The notes under the pieces: model-generated
What the model was told of the DNA's origin: nothing
Database searches by the model: none
Seen by the model: the letters and a program-made list of their open reading frames with translations, nothing else
NCBI GenBank assembly: GCA_946004305.1
Contig: CAMFZJ010000020.1
Span: 1 to 14,359 of the forward strand
DNA from: an uncultured Clostridia bacterium
GTDB lineage: Bacteria; Bacillota; Clostridia; Oscillospirales; Acutalibacteraceae
Length of the DNA stretch: 14,359 bases
Direction: 5' to 3'
Translations under genes and position numbers: made by a program
Shown here: positions 1-6,612 of the stretch, piece after piece
Layout of the letters: each line of letters opens with the position of its first letter
How positions within the stretch are numbered: the stretch's first letter is position 1

Positions 1-45
1 GATTCCTCTACGTCTCGTGGGCTCGGAGATGTGTATAAGAGACAG
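1..45. other. Nextera/Tn5 sequencing adapter (artefact)
   Basis: This is not genomic DNA. Positions 27-45 are the 19-bp Tn5 mosaic end AGATGTGTATAAGAGACAG. It is preceded by the Nextera read-2 adapter GTCTCGTGGGCTCGG, and bases 1-11 read as the reverse complement of the i7 index GTAGAGGA (Nextera N712) plus the first bases of the P7 arm. The same sequence recurs inverted at the right end of the contig. The first reliable genomic base is about 46. Confidence 0.97.
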
Positions 46-46
46 A

Positions 47-1387
47 TTAATTCTCGCTATTAATCTGCAAAGCAAGCTTTTTTAGCACAATAGGATTATT
101 CTCTACTGTTTCATTAATCACGTTGTCAAGTAATGTATTGAGAATTTTGCCGATAGTTTTTCCGTCTGTAATTCCCAAATGAATTAAATCGGAACCGGTA
201 ATTTGCAAATCCTTTAAAGTAAAACATTCCTTCTGCTCGATTATTTCACTAAAAGCTTTTTGGGCAAGCTTTAGGTTGTTGAGTTTTATCTCTCTCTTAT
301 ACTTAGACTGAGCCATTATGTCGGCATACTGAACCTTTAATAGCTTTTTAAAAGTATCTGTGCCTATTTTATTGAGGATATGTTTAATCTGTCTTTTATT
401 ATCATTAAAACGAATGTCGTGATACTCGATTAGAGTTACTACCTCATCAATAAGCTTTTGGGGGTATTTTAATCTTTTCAAAGCATTAGCCCCATACACG
501 GCGCTGAAATGATTGTGTCCATGAAAATGGTCAACTCCCTTTTGGTCTGTTCGTAAAGTAATGGGCTTTCCTGTATCATGGAGGAGCATTGTCATTCTCA
601 GAACAAGGTCAGGCTCTATAATCGAAACTGCCGCTGCTGAATGTTTCCAAACGGTTTTATTATGATGAGAGTTATTCTGCTCAAAATCAAAGGTTGCTAC
701 AAGCTCCGGAAGAAAAACTGCAACAACATCCTTGTATCTGCGTAATATATAACTGATATTTGTACCGCAGAGCATTTTGCTGAATTCTGAGGAAATGCGC
801 TCTGCTGCAATATTATTCAGCAAGTTTCTGTTTAACACCAAGGCATATGCAGTATTAACTTCTATATCGAAATTATAGGTTGAGGCAAATCTCAATGCCC
901 TTAAAATTCTAAGAGCATCCTCTTTGAATCTTAAGTCAGGATTTCCTACACAGCGGATTGCTTTTAATGATAAATCCCTTTCTCCGTTAAATGGGTCTAC
1001 AATTCCTTTTTCATCATTATATGCCATAGCATTTATTGTAAAATCACGGCGTGCTAAATCCTGTTCTAAACTATCGGTAAAAATGACATTTTCGGGGTGA
1101 CGATTATCCTTATATTCTCCGTCAACTCTGTATGTTGTTACTTCGTAGCAGATGTTATTAATAATGATTCCGATAGTGCCGTGTTTTTCTCCTGTTTCAA
1201 CAAGGTCAAAATCAGAAAAGCAGGATTTTATTTGCTCTGTTTTGGCTGATGTTGTTATATCCCAGTCATTAGGCGCTATGCCTAAAATACAGTCACGAAC
1301 ACAGCCTCCTACAATATATGCCTCATAACCTGCATTATTTAAGGTATTAATAATAAATTTTACATCTTTTGGCATTTTTATTTTCAA
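47..1387 (-). CDS. cca: CCA-adding tRNA nucleotidyltransferase (poly(A) polymerase family) with HD domain
   Basis: This 446-aa class II nucleotidyltransferase would build or repair the 3' CCA end of tRNAs in the cytoplasm from CTP and ATP. The catalytic head shows GGCVRD (27-32) and the metal-binding pair D41-W-D43. It continues with RRDFTINAMAY (113-123), EDALRILRALRFA (156-168) and ERISSEF (196-202), all hallmarks of the bacterial family. The C-terminal half carries an HD-type metal site: H249, H270-D271 in LLHDTGKP, H289/H293 and H323-D324. An HD domain is common in this family and often confers extra phosphohydrolase activity. The start is probably TTG at 1387, behind a weak GGGG at 1395-1398, because relatives begin M-x-I-x-x-P; ATG at 1375 is the alternative but has no well-spaced ribosome binding site. 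The TAA stop lies one base from the adapter junction, so the last residues are the least secure. It is divergent from the CDF gene. CCA- versus A-only addition cannot be decided here. Confidence 0.95.
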   Translation of the reverse strand: MKIKMPKDVKFIINTLNNAGYEAYIVGGCVRDCILGIAPNDWDITTSAKTEQIKSCFSDFDLVETGEKHGTIGIIINNICYEVTTYRVDGEYKDNRHPENVIFTDSLEQDLARRDFTINAMAYNDEKGIVDPFNGERDLSLKAIRCVGNPDLRFKEDALRILRALRFASTYNFDIEVNTAYALVLNRNLLNNIAAERISSEFSKMLCGTNISYILRRYKDVVAVFLPELVATFDFEQNNSHHNKTVWKHSAAAVSIIEPDLVLRMTMLLHDTGKPITLRTDQKGVDHFHGHNHFSAVYGANALKRLKYPQKLIDEVVTLIEYHDIRFNDNKRQIKHILNKIGTDTFKKLLKVQYADIMAQSKYKREIKLNNLKLAQKAFSEIIEQKECFTLKDLQITGSDLIHLGITDGKTIGKILNTLLDNVINETVENNPIVLKKLALQINSEN

Positions 1388-1415
1388 AGGATCGCCCCAT
1401 TCCTATACTATTTGC

Positions 1416-1444
1416 ATTATATCAGTCTTTTTTTGTAATATCAA
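1416..1444 (-). promoter_or_regulatory. SigA-type promoter for cca
   Basis: On the minus strand TTGATA (1439-1444) is followed after exactly 17 bp by a perfect TATAAT (1416-1421), five and six matches to consensus. Transcription would start near 1409 and give a short leader of roughly 20 nt before the TTG start at 1387. Confidence 0.8.
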
Positions 1445-1456
1445 GTAATGTTAGCC

Positions 1457-1486
1457 TTGACTTACAAAACTGTAACATATTACAAT
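1457..1486 (+). promoter_or_regulatory. Candidate SigA-type promoter for the CDF transporter
   Basis: TTGACT (1457-1462) and TACAAT (1481-1486) are separated by 18 bp, each one mismatch from consensus. The -10 hexamer ends only four bases before the ribosome binding site at 1491, so a start seven bases downstream would cut into it. Either the transcript starts unusually close to the -10 or the true promoter is elsewhere. Confidence 0.4.
1462..1484. promoter_or_regulatory. Candidate operator: alternating TTACA/TGTAA half-sites at 9-bp pitch
   Basis: TTACA (1462-1466), TGTAA (1471-1475) and TTACA (1480-1484) alternate in orientation with exactly 4 bp between each. This forms two overlapping inverted repeats, TTACA-N4-TGTAA and TGTAA-N4-TTACA. 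A further TGTAA lies at 1434-1438 inside the cca promoter spacer. The array covers the space between the candidate -35 and -10 of the CDF gene, where a repressor would act. The binding protein is unknown. Confidence 0.4.
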
Positions 1487-1503
1487 ATGCAGGAGGTGTT
1501 ATT

Positions 1504-2388
1504 ATGAATAATGAAATGAATAGTGAAAAGAAGCTTGCATATAAAGTTTCCGGCGTCACTATTATTGGTAATTTGTTATTATGCATTTTTAAGTTTTTGT
1601 GCGGTATAATAGGATGTTCACAGGCGATGGTATCCGATGCTATTCACTCTGCTTCTGATATATTCAGTACAATCATCGTAATTGTAGGTGTAAAGATTTC
1701 CCATAAGGAATCTGATGATGACCACAGGTACGGTCACGAGAGATATGAATGTCTTGCAGCTATTATTCTTGCTGTAATACTAGGGTTTACAAGCTTATAT
1801 ATAGGCTACAGCGGAATAACAACAGTTATAAGCGGCAACTATGAAAAAATTAAAGCTCCCACCGTTTTGGCTTTAGTTGCTGCAATTATTTCAATTATTG
1901 TTAAAGAACTGATGTACCACTATACAATGCATGCAGCTAAAAAAATAAACTCAGATTCCCTAAAAGCTGACGCTTGGCATCACAGAAGTGACGCTATTTC
2001 TTCCATAGGCTCACTTATAGGTATCGGCGGTGCAATGCTGGGATTCCTGTTTATGGACGCTCTGGCAAGTATTATCATATGTATAGTAATTCTCAAAGCT
2101 GCCGTTGATATTATTAAGGACGCTATGGATAAACTGGTTGATAAATCCTGTGACAGAGAAACTATTGAACAGCTGATTGATATTGCGAAGAATACCGAAG
2201 GGGTAATTGATATTGATGATATTAAAACAAGGCTCTTCGGCAACAAAATATATGTTGATATTGAAATATGCTGTGACGGTGATCTCAGCCTGAGAGAAGC
2301 TCACAATATTGCAGATTTGGTACACGATAGAATAGAAAACAGCAATATTAACATAAAACATTGTATGGTACACATAAATCCGGATTAA
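1504..2388 (+). CDS. Cation diffusion facilitator (CDF) family metal transporter
   Basis: This 294-aa inner-membrane secondary transporter likely exports a divalent metal in exchange for protons. The start is ATG 1504, behind AGGAGGTG at 1491-1498; an upstream in-frame extension to 1369 runs through the promoter region and is not credible. About six hydrophobic segments fit TM1-6, followed by a cytoplasmic C-terminal domain (about 205-294) of the usual CDF dimerisation fold. TM2 has D45 and the HxxxD motif H48-S-A-S-D52; the TM2-TM3 loop has GHERYE (77-82); TM5 has the second HxxxD, H159-H-R-S-D163. A four-ligand His/Asp site of this kind is typical of Zn2+-type CDFs (ZitB, CzcD), whereas Mn2+ members usually have Asn/Asp, so zinc or cadmium is my inference. 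It ends at a strong terminator and faces a cation ATPase gene pair. Specificity is unproven. Confidence 0.93.
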   Translation: MNNEMNSEKKLAYKVSGVTIIGNLLLCIFKFLCGIIGCSQAMVSDAIHSASDIFSTIIVIVGVKISHKESDDDHRYGHERYECLAAIILAVILGFTSLYIGYSGITTVISGNYEKIKAPTVLALVAAIISIIVKELMYHYTMHAAKKINSDSLKADAWHHRSDAISSIGSLIGIGGAMLGFLFMDALASIIICIVILKAAVDIIKDAMDKLVDKSCDRETIEQLIDIAKNTEGVIDIDDIKTRLFGNKIYVDIEICCDGDLSLREAHNIADLVHDRIENSNINIKHCMVHINPD

Positions 2389-2410
2389 AAATCAATACTT
2401 CACATTATGG

Positions 2411-2441
2411 AAAAAGTCACCGGGTTTCGGTGACTTTTTTT
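2411..2441. terminator. Bidirectional intrinsic terminator
   Basis: A 12-bp perfect stem (AAAAAGTCACCG / CGGTGACTTTTT) with loop GGTTT is followed by more T on the plus strand and has a T run on the minus strand too. It lies between the convergent CDF gene and the ATPase pair and can end both transcripts. The TAA stop of the minus-strand gene (2440-2442) sits in its flank. Confidence 0.9.
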
Positions 2442-2892
2442 AATCATTATCTATACTATTAAGATATTTTTCAATTAATTTGTTACTTTCAAAGGACGAG
2501 CGTTTTATGTAGATAAAATAAAATACTTCTGCTACAATAACCAGCAAAGGCATAAATAGGTCTGTTGAAAAGCCTTTTAAAACTAATGATGCTACAGTTG
2601 ATTCAACTGCAAAGGCTAATAATACCAAAAGCAGTACTAGTGCCATAGTTTTTATTCTGAAATAACCTTTAATTTCACAGCCTGAGCTGTTTTCGATTAC
2701 TGTTCCGTAAAAAACCTGTTCCATAAAGCTTGAGTGTTTTCCGTAATCATCATTAAGTTGGAGCTGGACTTTATTGCCGGTTATTTCACCGCCGATTGTA
2801 TATCCGCTTTTAACATATTTTTTATTACTGTTTATATCCTTTTCAATTATTTCAAGGACTTCCCTTTTATTCTTTGAAAAAGTAATTAACAT
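2440..2892 (-). CDS. Unknown small membrane protein, coupled to the P-type ATPase
   Basis: This 150-aa protein is not recognised. Residues 1-80 are predicted soluble: a short charged helix-like start (7-25), then strand-rich sequence with repeated glycines (G30, G34-G35, G39, G63, G71, G76). Two hydrophobic segments follow at about 83-105 and 111-129, then a charged tail of about 20 residues (KRSSFESN...). Each membrane segment contains a glutamate, E97 and E122, which is unusual in a simple anchor. There is no signal peptide. The ATG at 2892 is 10 bases after the ATPase stop, and its ribosome binding site AGAGG (2900-2904) overlaps that TAG, so the two genes should be co-transcribed and translationally coupled. 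An accessory or regulatory subunit of the ATPase is possible but is only an inference from position. Confidence 0.8.
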   Translation of the reverse strand: MLITFSKNKREVLEIIEKDINSNKKYVKSGYTIGGEITGNKVQLQLNDDYGKHSSFMEQVFYGTVIENSSGCEIKGYFRIKTMALVLLLVLLAFAVESTVASLVLKGFSTDLFMPLLVIVAEVFYFIYIKRSSFESNKLIEKYLNSIDND

Positions 2893-2902
2893 ATTTTAAC
2901 CT

Positions 2903-5215
2903 CTAGTCTAAGCGTTTTCTGTTAATAACAGTTATGATAATGAAAAGAACAACTGTAGCAGCGGATAGTATCAACATAAATACAACTGCGTTTTGTGACA
3001 GAGGAGATATTGAGAATAAATTATTAAATATTGTCATACCCAATACTAACCCTGCCAGCACTACTGCAAGCAACGCTGTTCTTATGCCGTTAAATGGAAC
3101 TGACAAGGAAATTACCATTAGAACTCCCACAAGTGCAATAGCAATTACCGACATTGTGGAAATCTCATTTTCGGAAAATACAGAGCTTTGGAAAGAAATA
3201 ATGATTATATTTGCCGCCGCTATCAAGCCTCCCGGCAAGGACCTGTACATTACATTCCTGAAAAAATGGCCTTTAATTCTATTATGGTTTGGTTGTAATG
3301 CTAAGACAAAAGAAGGCAACCCTATTGTCATAGCACTTACAAGAGAAAGATGAATAGGCTCAAAAGGATAGCCTGAATTTACAATAGTAAAAAACAGGGC
3401 GATTATTACGGAATAGATTGTCTTAACAAGAAATAGCGATGCGCTTCGTTGAATATTGTTGATTGAACGTCTGCCCTCTGCCACTACCTTAGGCATTGAT
3501 GAAAAATCATCATTAACAAGCACAAGCTGTGATATATTTTTTGCTGCGTCAGAACCTGAGGCAATAGACACGCTGCAATCTGCTTCTTTTAAAGCAAGAA
3601 CGTCATTAACTCCGTCACCTGTCATTGCAACTGTATGACCTTGCTCCTTTAATGCCAGGATTAATTTTTTCTTCTGTTGTGGCGTTACCCGTCCGAATAC
3701 TGTATATTTTTCAGCGGCTTCTTTTATTTTTTCGTCAGTATCAAGGGTTGTGGCATCAACAGATTTTTCCGCACCGGTTATACCTACTGACTTTGCAATC
3801 ATCTCTACAGTTTTGTTATTATCTCCTGAAATAACCTTTAAGGCAACTCCCTGTTCTTTGAAATAATTAATTGTTTCTTCCGCATTTTCTCTGATTTTAT
3901 CTTTAATCAGAACTAAAGCCACAGGCTGTAAATTTTCAGGAAGATTGCGGTTTTCAAAGGGAGCGTCACTTACAGAAAGTGTTACCACTCTGATTATATC
4001 ATCAATTTTGGAAATTTTATCAAAAAGCTCCGGTTTGGAAGATTTATTATATATAAACTCTGCTGCTCCCAACACATAGGATTTGCCGTCTTCCAAAACT
4101 GCTCCTGACCATTTCTTTTCTGAGGAAAAAGGGATTATTTCATTTGCTTTAAAGTATTTACAGTTAAAATTCTTATTAATTGCATTAATTGTTGCATTGT
4201 TATCAACTGAATTTGCTGAAAGTGATTTTAATATGGTATCTATATATTCCTGATTATTTCCCAGGTAATCAACATCAACTACCTCCATATCTCCGGAAGT
4301 AATTGTGCCTGTTTTATCAAGGCAAAGCACATCTACTCTTGCAAGGGTTTCAATACAGAATAATTGCTGAACAAGAACCTTATGGTGAGCAAGCCTTATT
4401 ACCGATACTGCCAGAACTGTACTTGTCAAAAGTATAAGTCCCTCAGGTATCATACCTATTAGTGCGGCTACAATACTGACAATTGTTTCCTCAATTGAAA
4501 GTCCGTTAATAAAGTAATGATTTACAAATAGTGCGATTCCTATAGGGAAAATTCCAATTGAACAAAATGTTAAAATTTTATTCAGAGTATTCATAATCTC
4601 TGAATTAATTTTTTTGCTGTATGTGGCTTCCTTATGTATTTTTGTTGCGTAGTTTTCCTCGCCGATATGAACTACCTTTGCGTAAACCTCACCTGAGGAA
4701 ACAAAGCTTCCTGACATAAGGCTTGAACCTTCTTCTTTTTCAATAAGGTCGCTTTCTCCTGTCAGCAAGCTCTCGTTTACTGAACAAAAGCCATCAACTA
4801 CCACGCTGTCTGAGGGTATCTGGTTTCCCCCTCTGAGAATAATAATATCATCAATTACTATGTCGCTAATGGGAATTGATTTTACCTCTTCGTCACGAAC
4901 TACATCAATATTATCAGAAACAACAATTGACAATTTATCTACGGTTTTTTTGGAACGTATTTCCTGAACAATACCTATAATTATGTTGCAAAATACTACT
5001 CCCATAAAAAGCATATTTTTAAAGGAGCCTACCATTAACAGCAATAAAGCCAAAAATAAATTTAAAAAATTAAAAAGGGTAATGGTATTGTCAAATATAA
5101 TTTTCTTTATTGGTTTAGAGTTTGACTTTGCGTTAGTGTTTACCTTTCCTTCACTTACACGTTTTTCAACTTCAGCGGAGCTTAGGGAAAGTGATTTGAT
5201 TTTTTGATTTATCAT
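2903..5215 (-). CDS. P-type cation-transporting ATPase, CtpE-like
   Basis: This 770-aa ATP-driven cation pump of the cytoplasmic membrane carries the full set of P-type motifs. These are actuator TGES (152-155), M4 motif I-P257-E-G-L260, phosphorylation site D300-K-T-G-T, and hinge TGDGVND (532-538). It lacks N-terminal metal-binding domains and has about ten hydrophobic segments, the last six at the C-terminus. The M4 PEGL followed by I-L-L rather than a second proline, and the VLVQQLFCIETLARVD stretch before DKTGT, resemble mycobacterial CtpE, which is linked to calcium uptake. I recognise this from memory rather than by alignment. The length is close to that family's roughly 800 residues. 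The start at ATG 5215 has GAGG (5221-5224) upstream. It is the first gene of a pair with the unknown membrane protein. Substrate Ca2+ is plausible; Mg2+ or Mn2+ cannot be excluded. Confidence 0.93.
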   Translation of the reverse strand: MINQKIKSLSLSSAEVEKRVSEGKVNTNAKSNSKPIKKIIFDNTITLFNFLNLFLALLLLMVGSFKNMLFMGVVFCNIIIGIVQEIRSKKTVDKLSIVVSDNIDVVRDEEVKSIPISDIVIDDIIILRGGNQIPSDSVVVDGFCSVNESLLTGESDLIEKEEGSSLMSGSFVSSGEVYAKVVHIGEENYATKIHKEATYSKKINSEIMNTLNKILTFCSIGIFPIGIALFVNHYFINGLSIEETIVSIVAALIGMIPEGLILLTSTVLAVSVIRLAHHKVLVQQLFCIETLARVDVLCLDKTGTITSGDMEVVDVDYLGNNQEYIDTILKSLSANSVDNNATINAINKNFNCKYFKANEIIPFSSEKKWSGAVLEDGKSYVLGAAEFIYNKSSKPELFDKISKIDDIIRVVTLSVSDAPFENRNLPENLQPVALVLIKDKIRENAEETINYFKEQGVALKVISGDNNKTVEMIAKSVGITGAEKSVDATTLDTDEKIKEAAEKYTVFGRVTPQQKKKLILALKEQGHTVAMTGDGVNDVLALKEADCSVSIASGSDAAKNISQLVLVNDDFSSMPKVVAEGRRSINNIQRSASLFLVKTIYSVIIALFFTIVNSGYPFEPIHLSLVSAMTIGLPSFVLALQPNHNRIKGHFFRNVMYRSLPGGLIAAANIIIISFQSSVFSENEISTMSVIAIALVGVLMVISLSVPFNGIRTALLAVVLAGLVLGMTIFNNLFSISPLSQNAVVFMLILSAATVVLFIIITVINRKRLD

Positions 5216-5382
5216 ATTACCTCAACAAATATAAACATAAAATAAAAATTTTTGAAATTAAATTTAAAATATGGGCAAAAGTATCATATTCCTGTAAAAT
5301 AAAACTTAATTCAACTCATTTCCAAACTATTATACACTATTTTTTGAAAAAATAATAGTACTAGTTTTAAGGAGGTGAAAAA
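5216..5382. other. Divergent AT-rich intergenic region, ATPase / spoIVB
   Basis: This 167-bp region must hold promoters in both directions. On the minus strand a perfect TATAAT lies at 5329-5334 but has no good -35 at 16-18 bp. On the plus strand TATTAT/TATACA overlaps the same bases, again without a convincing -35. I found no clear SigG or SigF site for spoIVB. The spoIVB ribosome binding site AAGGAGGTG is at 5369-5377. Confidence 0.45.
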
Positions 5383-6390
5383 ATGCAAAAAATTTCTAAA
5401 CAAAAAATTTCAATAATTCTAACATTAATTATTTTTTCCCTAAATGCCTTTTCGATACCAGTACAGGCAAAAAACAACAAGGTAATTGTTGGAGGCGAAT
5501 CATTTGGACTTAAGCTGTACTGTAAGGGCGTTATGGTTACTAACCTTGAAAGATTTGAAAGTAACGACAAAAAGCTTTGCCCGGCTGAAAGCTGTGGTGT
5601 TAAGAAAAGCGATATTATTACAATGATTAACAATGAAACTGTAAAGTCCAACGAAAAAGTCAGCGAAATTATTAAAAATTCAAATGGTAAAAGTTTAAAG
5701 CTTTTGATTGAAAGAGATAATAAAAAACTAAATCTCACATTAACACCTGTTAAAAATGAAAGAGGACAGTATTGTGCAGGAATGTGGGTTCGTGACAGTT
5801 GTGCAGGAATCGGAACAATTTGCTTTTATGATAAAAGCAACAACAGCTATGCAGCCCTAGGCCACGGTATATGTGATACTGACAGCGGTGGAATTATGGC
5901 TTCAAACAGCGGTGAAATACTCAAAGCATCAATTACAAGCGTAAACAAATCAGAAAATAATAACATCGGTACTTTGAATGGTTACTTTACAAATCAGGTT
6001 ATAGGCACAATTAGGGACAACAGCAGTTTAGGAGTATACGGTAAAACCACATCAGAAATTAGTAAACAAAAAGAAGTAGAGATTGCCGATATTGCAGAAG
6101 TTAAAATCGGCAACGCCATAATGTACTCCACAATAGAAGGTACTACTCCTAAGCCTTACAGCATTGAAATAACACAAATCTGCAATAAGGATAAAAATTC
6201 AAACAGAAATTTTGTCATTAAGGTAACTGACAAAGAGTTACTAGAGAAAACCGGAGGTATTGTTCAAGGTATGAGTGGCAGTCCTATCCTTCAGAACAAT
6301 ATGCTTGTAGGCGGGCTTACTCACGTTTTTGTTGAAAGCTGTACTCAGGGCTACGGAATATTTGCAGAAAATATGATTAACAAAATTTAA
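5383..6390 (+). CDS. spoIVB: SpoIVB-type sporulation serine peptidase (PDZ + S55)
   Basis: This 335-aa protein is expected in the forespore. In Bacillus the homologue crosses into the intermembrane space and triggers pro-SigK processing by cleaving SpoIVFA. Residues 8-25 are hydrophobic and end in V-Q-A before K30, so they form a signal peptide or N-terminal anchor. A PDZ-like region spans about 40-120 (GVKKSDIITMIN is the peptide-groove segment), followed by the S55 peptidase from about 125. The catalytic triad is inferred as H161 (ALGHGI), D283 and S298 (GMSGSPI); the 15-residue D-to-S spacing matches D363/S378 of B. subtilis SpoIVB. The protein is shorter than the Bacillus one (about 426 aa), mainly in the N-terminal region. 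ATG 5383 follows a strong AAGGAGGTG. It precedes spo0A, a conserved clostridial and bacillar gene order. Confidence 0.94.
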   Translation: MQKISKQKISIILTLIIFSLNAFSIPVQAKNNKVIVGGESFGLKLYCKGVMVTNLERFESNDKKLCPAESCGVKKSDIITMINNETVKSNEKVSEIIKNSNGKSLKLLIERDNKKLNLTLTPVKNERGQYCAGMWVRDSCAGIGTICFYDKSNNSYAALGHGICDTDSGGIMASNSGEILKASITSVNKSENNNIGTLNGYFTNQVIGTIRDNSSLGVYGKTTSEISKQKEVEIADIAEVKIGNAIMYSTIEGTTPKPYSIEITQICNKDKNSNRNFVIKVTDKELLEKTGGIVQGMSGSPILQNNMLVGGLTHVFVESCTQGYGIFAENMINKI

Positions 6391-6394
6391 GACG

Positions 6395-6416
6395 CCCCCT
6401 GCCACAAAGCAGGGGG
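6395..6416 (+). other. GC-rich hairpin after spoIVB, no U-tract
   Basis: CCCCCTGC (6395-6402) pairs perfectly with GCAGGGGG (6409-6416) around loop CACAAA, starting five bases after the spoIVB stop in otherwise very AT-rich DNA. The T-tract of an intrinsic terminator is missing (TACATACTG follows). It may be a weak terminator, a 3'-end stabiliser or a pause site. Confidence 0.65.
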
Positions 6417-6431
6417 TACATACTGAGAAAT

Positions 6432-6475
6432 AAATCGATATATTGTGTCGATTTTTAAAGAGAAACACAATATAT
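6432..6475 (+). other. Two mutually exclusive hairpins in the spoIVB-spo0A spacer
   Basis: Hairpin A pairs AAATCGA (6432-6438) with TCGATTT (6448-6454) over a 9-nt loop and is followed by T6455-T6456. Hairpin B pairs ATATATTGTGT (6438-6448) with ACACAATATAT (6465-6475), a perfect 11-bp stem over a 16-nt loop. B uses A's loop and one base from each of A's arms, so only one can form. The purpose is unknown. Confidence 0.45.
6446..6452 (+). promoter_or_regulatory. Possible Spo0A box
   Basis: TGTCGAT matches six of seven bases of the 0A box TGTCGAA and sits about 165 bp upstream of spo0A, whose product controls its own gene in Bacillus. A one-mismatch heptamer is weak evidence alone. Confidence 0.3.
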
Positions 6476-6549
6476 AGGGTTATTTTTTAGAATTTTAGGA
6501 TTCTCACAAAATTTTTTTGTATTTTTTTAAAAAATTTATTTGGAAACTA

Positions 6550-6578
6550 TTGCCAAATTTACCAGTTTATGGTAGTAT
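6550..6578 (+). promoter_or_regulatory. SigA-type promoter for spo0A
   Basis: TTGCCA (6550-6555) and TAGTAT (6573-6578) are separated by 17 bp, with five and four matches to consensus. A start near 6585 gives a leader of about 28 nt containing the ribosome binding site GGAGG (6601-6605). No convincing SigH promoter was found; an AGGATT at 6497-6502 has no GAAT partner. Confidence 0.55.
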
Positions 6579-6612
6579 TATTTCATAAAATAAAAAGCAC
6601 GGAGGAAATAAA

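Noticed and set aside
1369..1503. 45-residue N-terminal extension of the CDF transporter
   Set aside because: It covers the divergent promoters, has no ribosome binding site, and a strong AGGAGGTG precedes ATG 1504.
2011..2373. 120-residue open frame on the minus strand
   Set aside because: It is the antisense shadow of the CDF gene, with no start signal or recognisable composition.
2934..3353. 139-residue plus-strand open frame
   Set aside because: It lies wholly antisense to the ATPase C-terminus and has no ribosome binding site or family resemblance.
5310..5339. SigG-like promoter (TACACTA) upstream of spoIVB
   Set aside because: Only five of seven bases match the -10 and there is no matching -35, so it is expected by chance in AT-rich DNA.
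6497..6502. AGGATT as SigH -35 for spo0A
   Set aside because: No GAAT-type -10 occurs at the required distance.
6506..6528. AT-only hairpin ACAAAA/TTTTGT followed by seven T as a terminator
   Set aside because: The six-pair stem has a single G-C pair, is too weak, and arises easily in this base composition.
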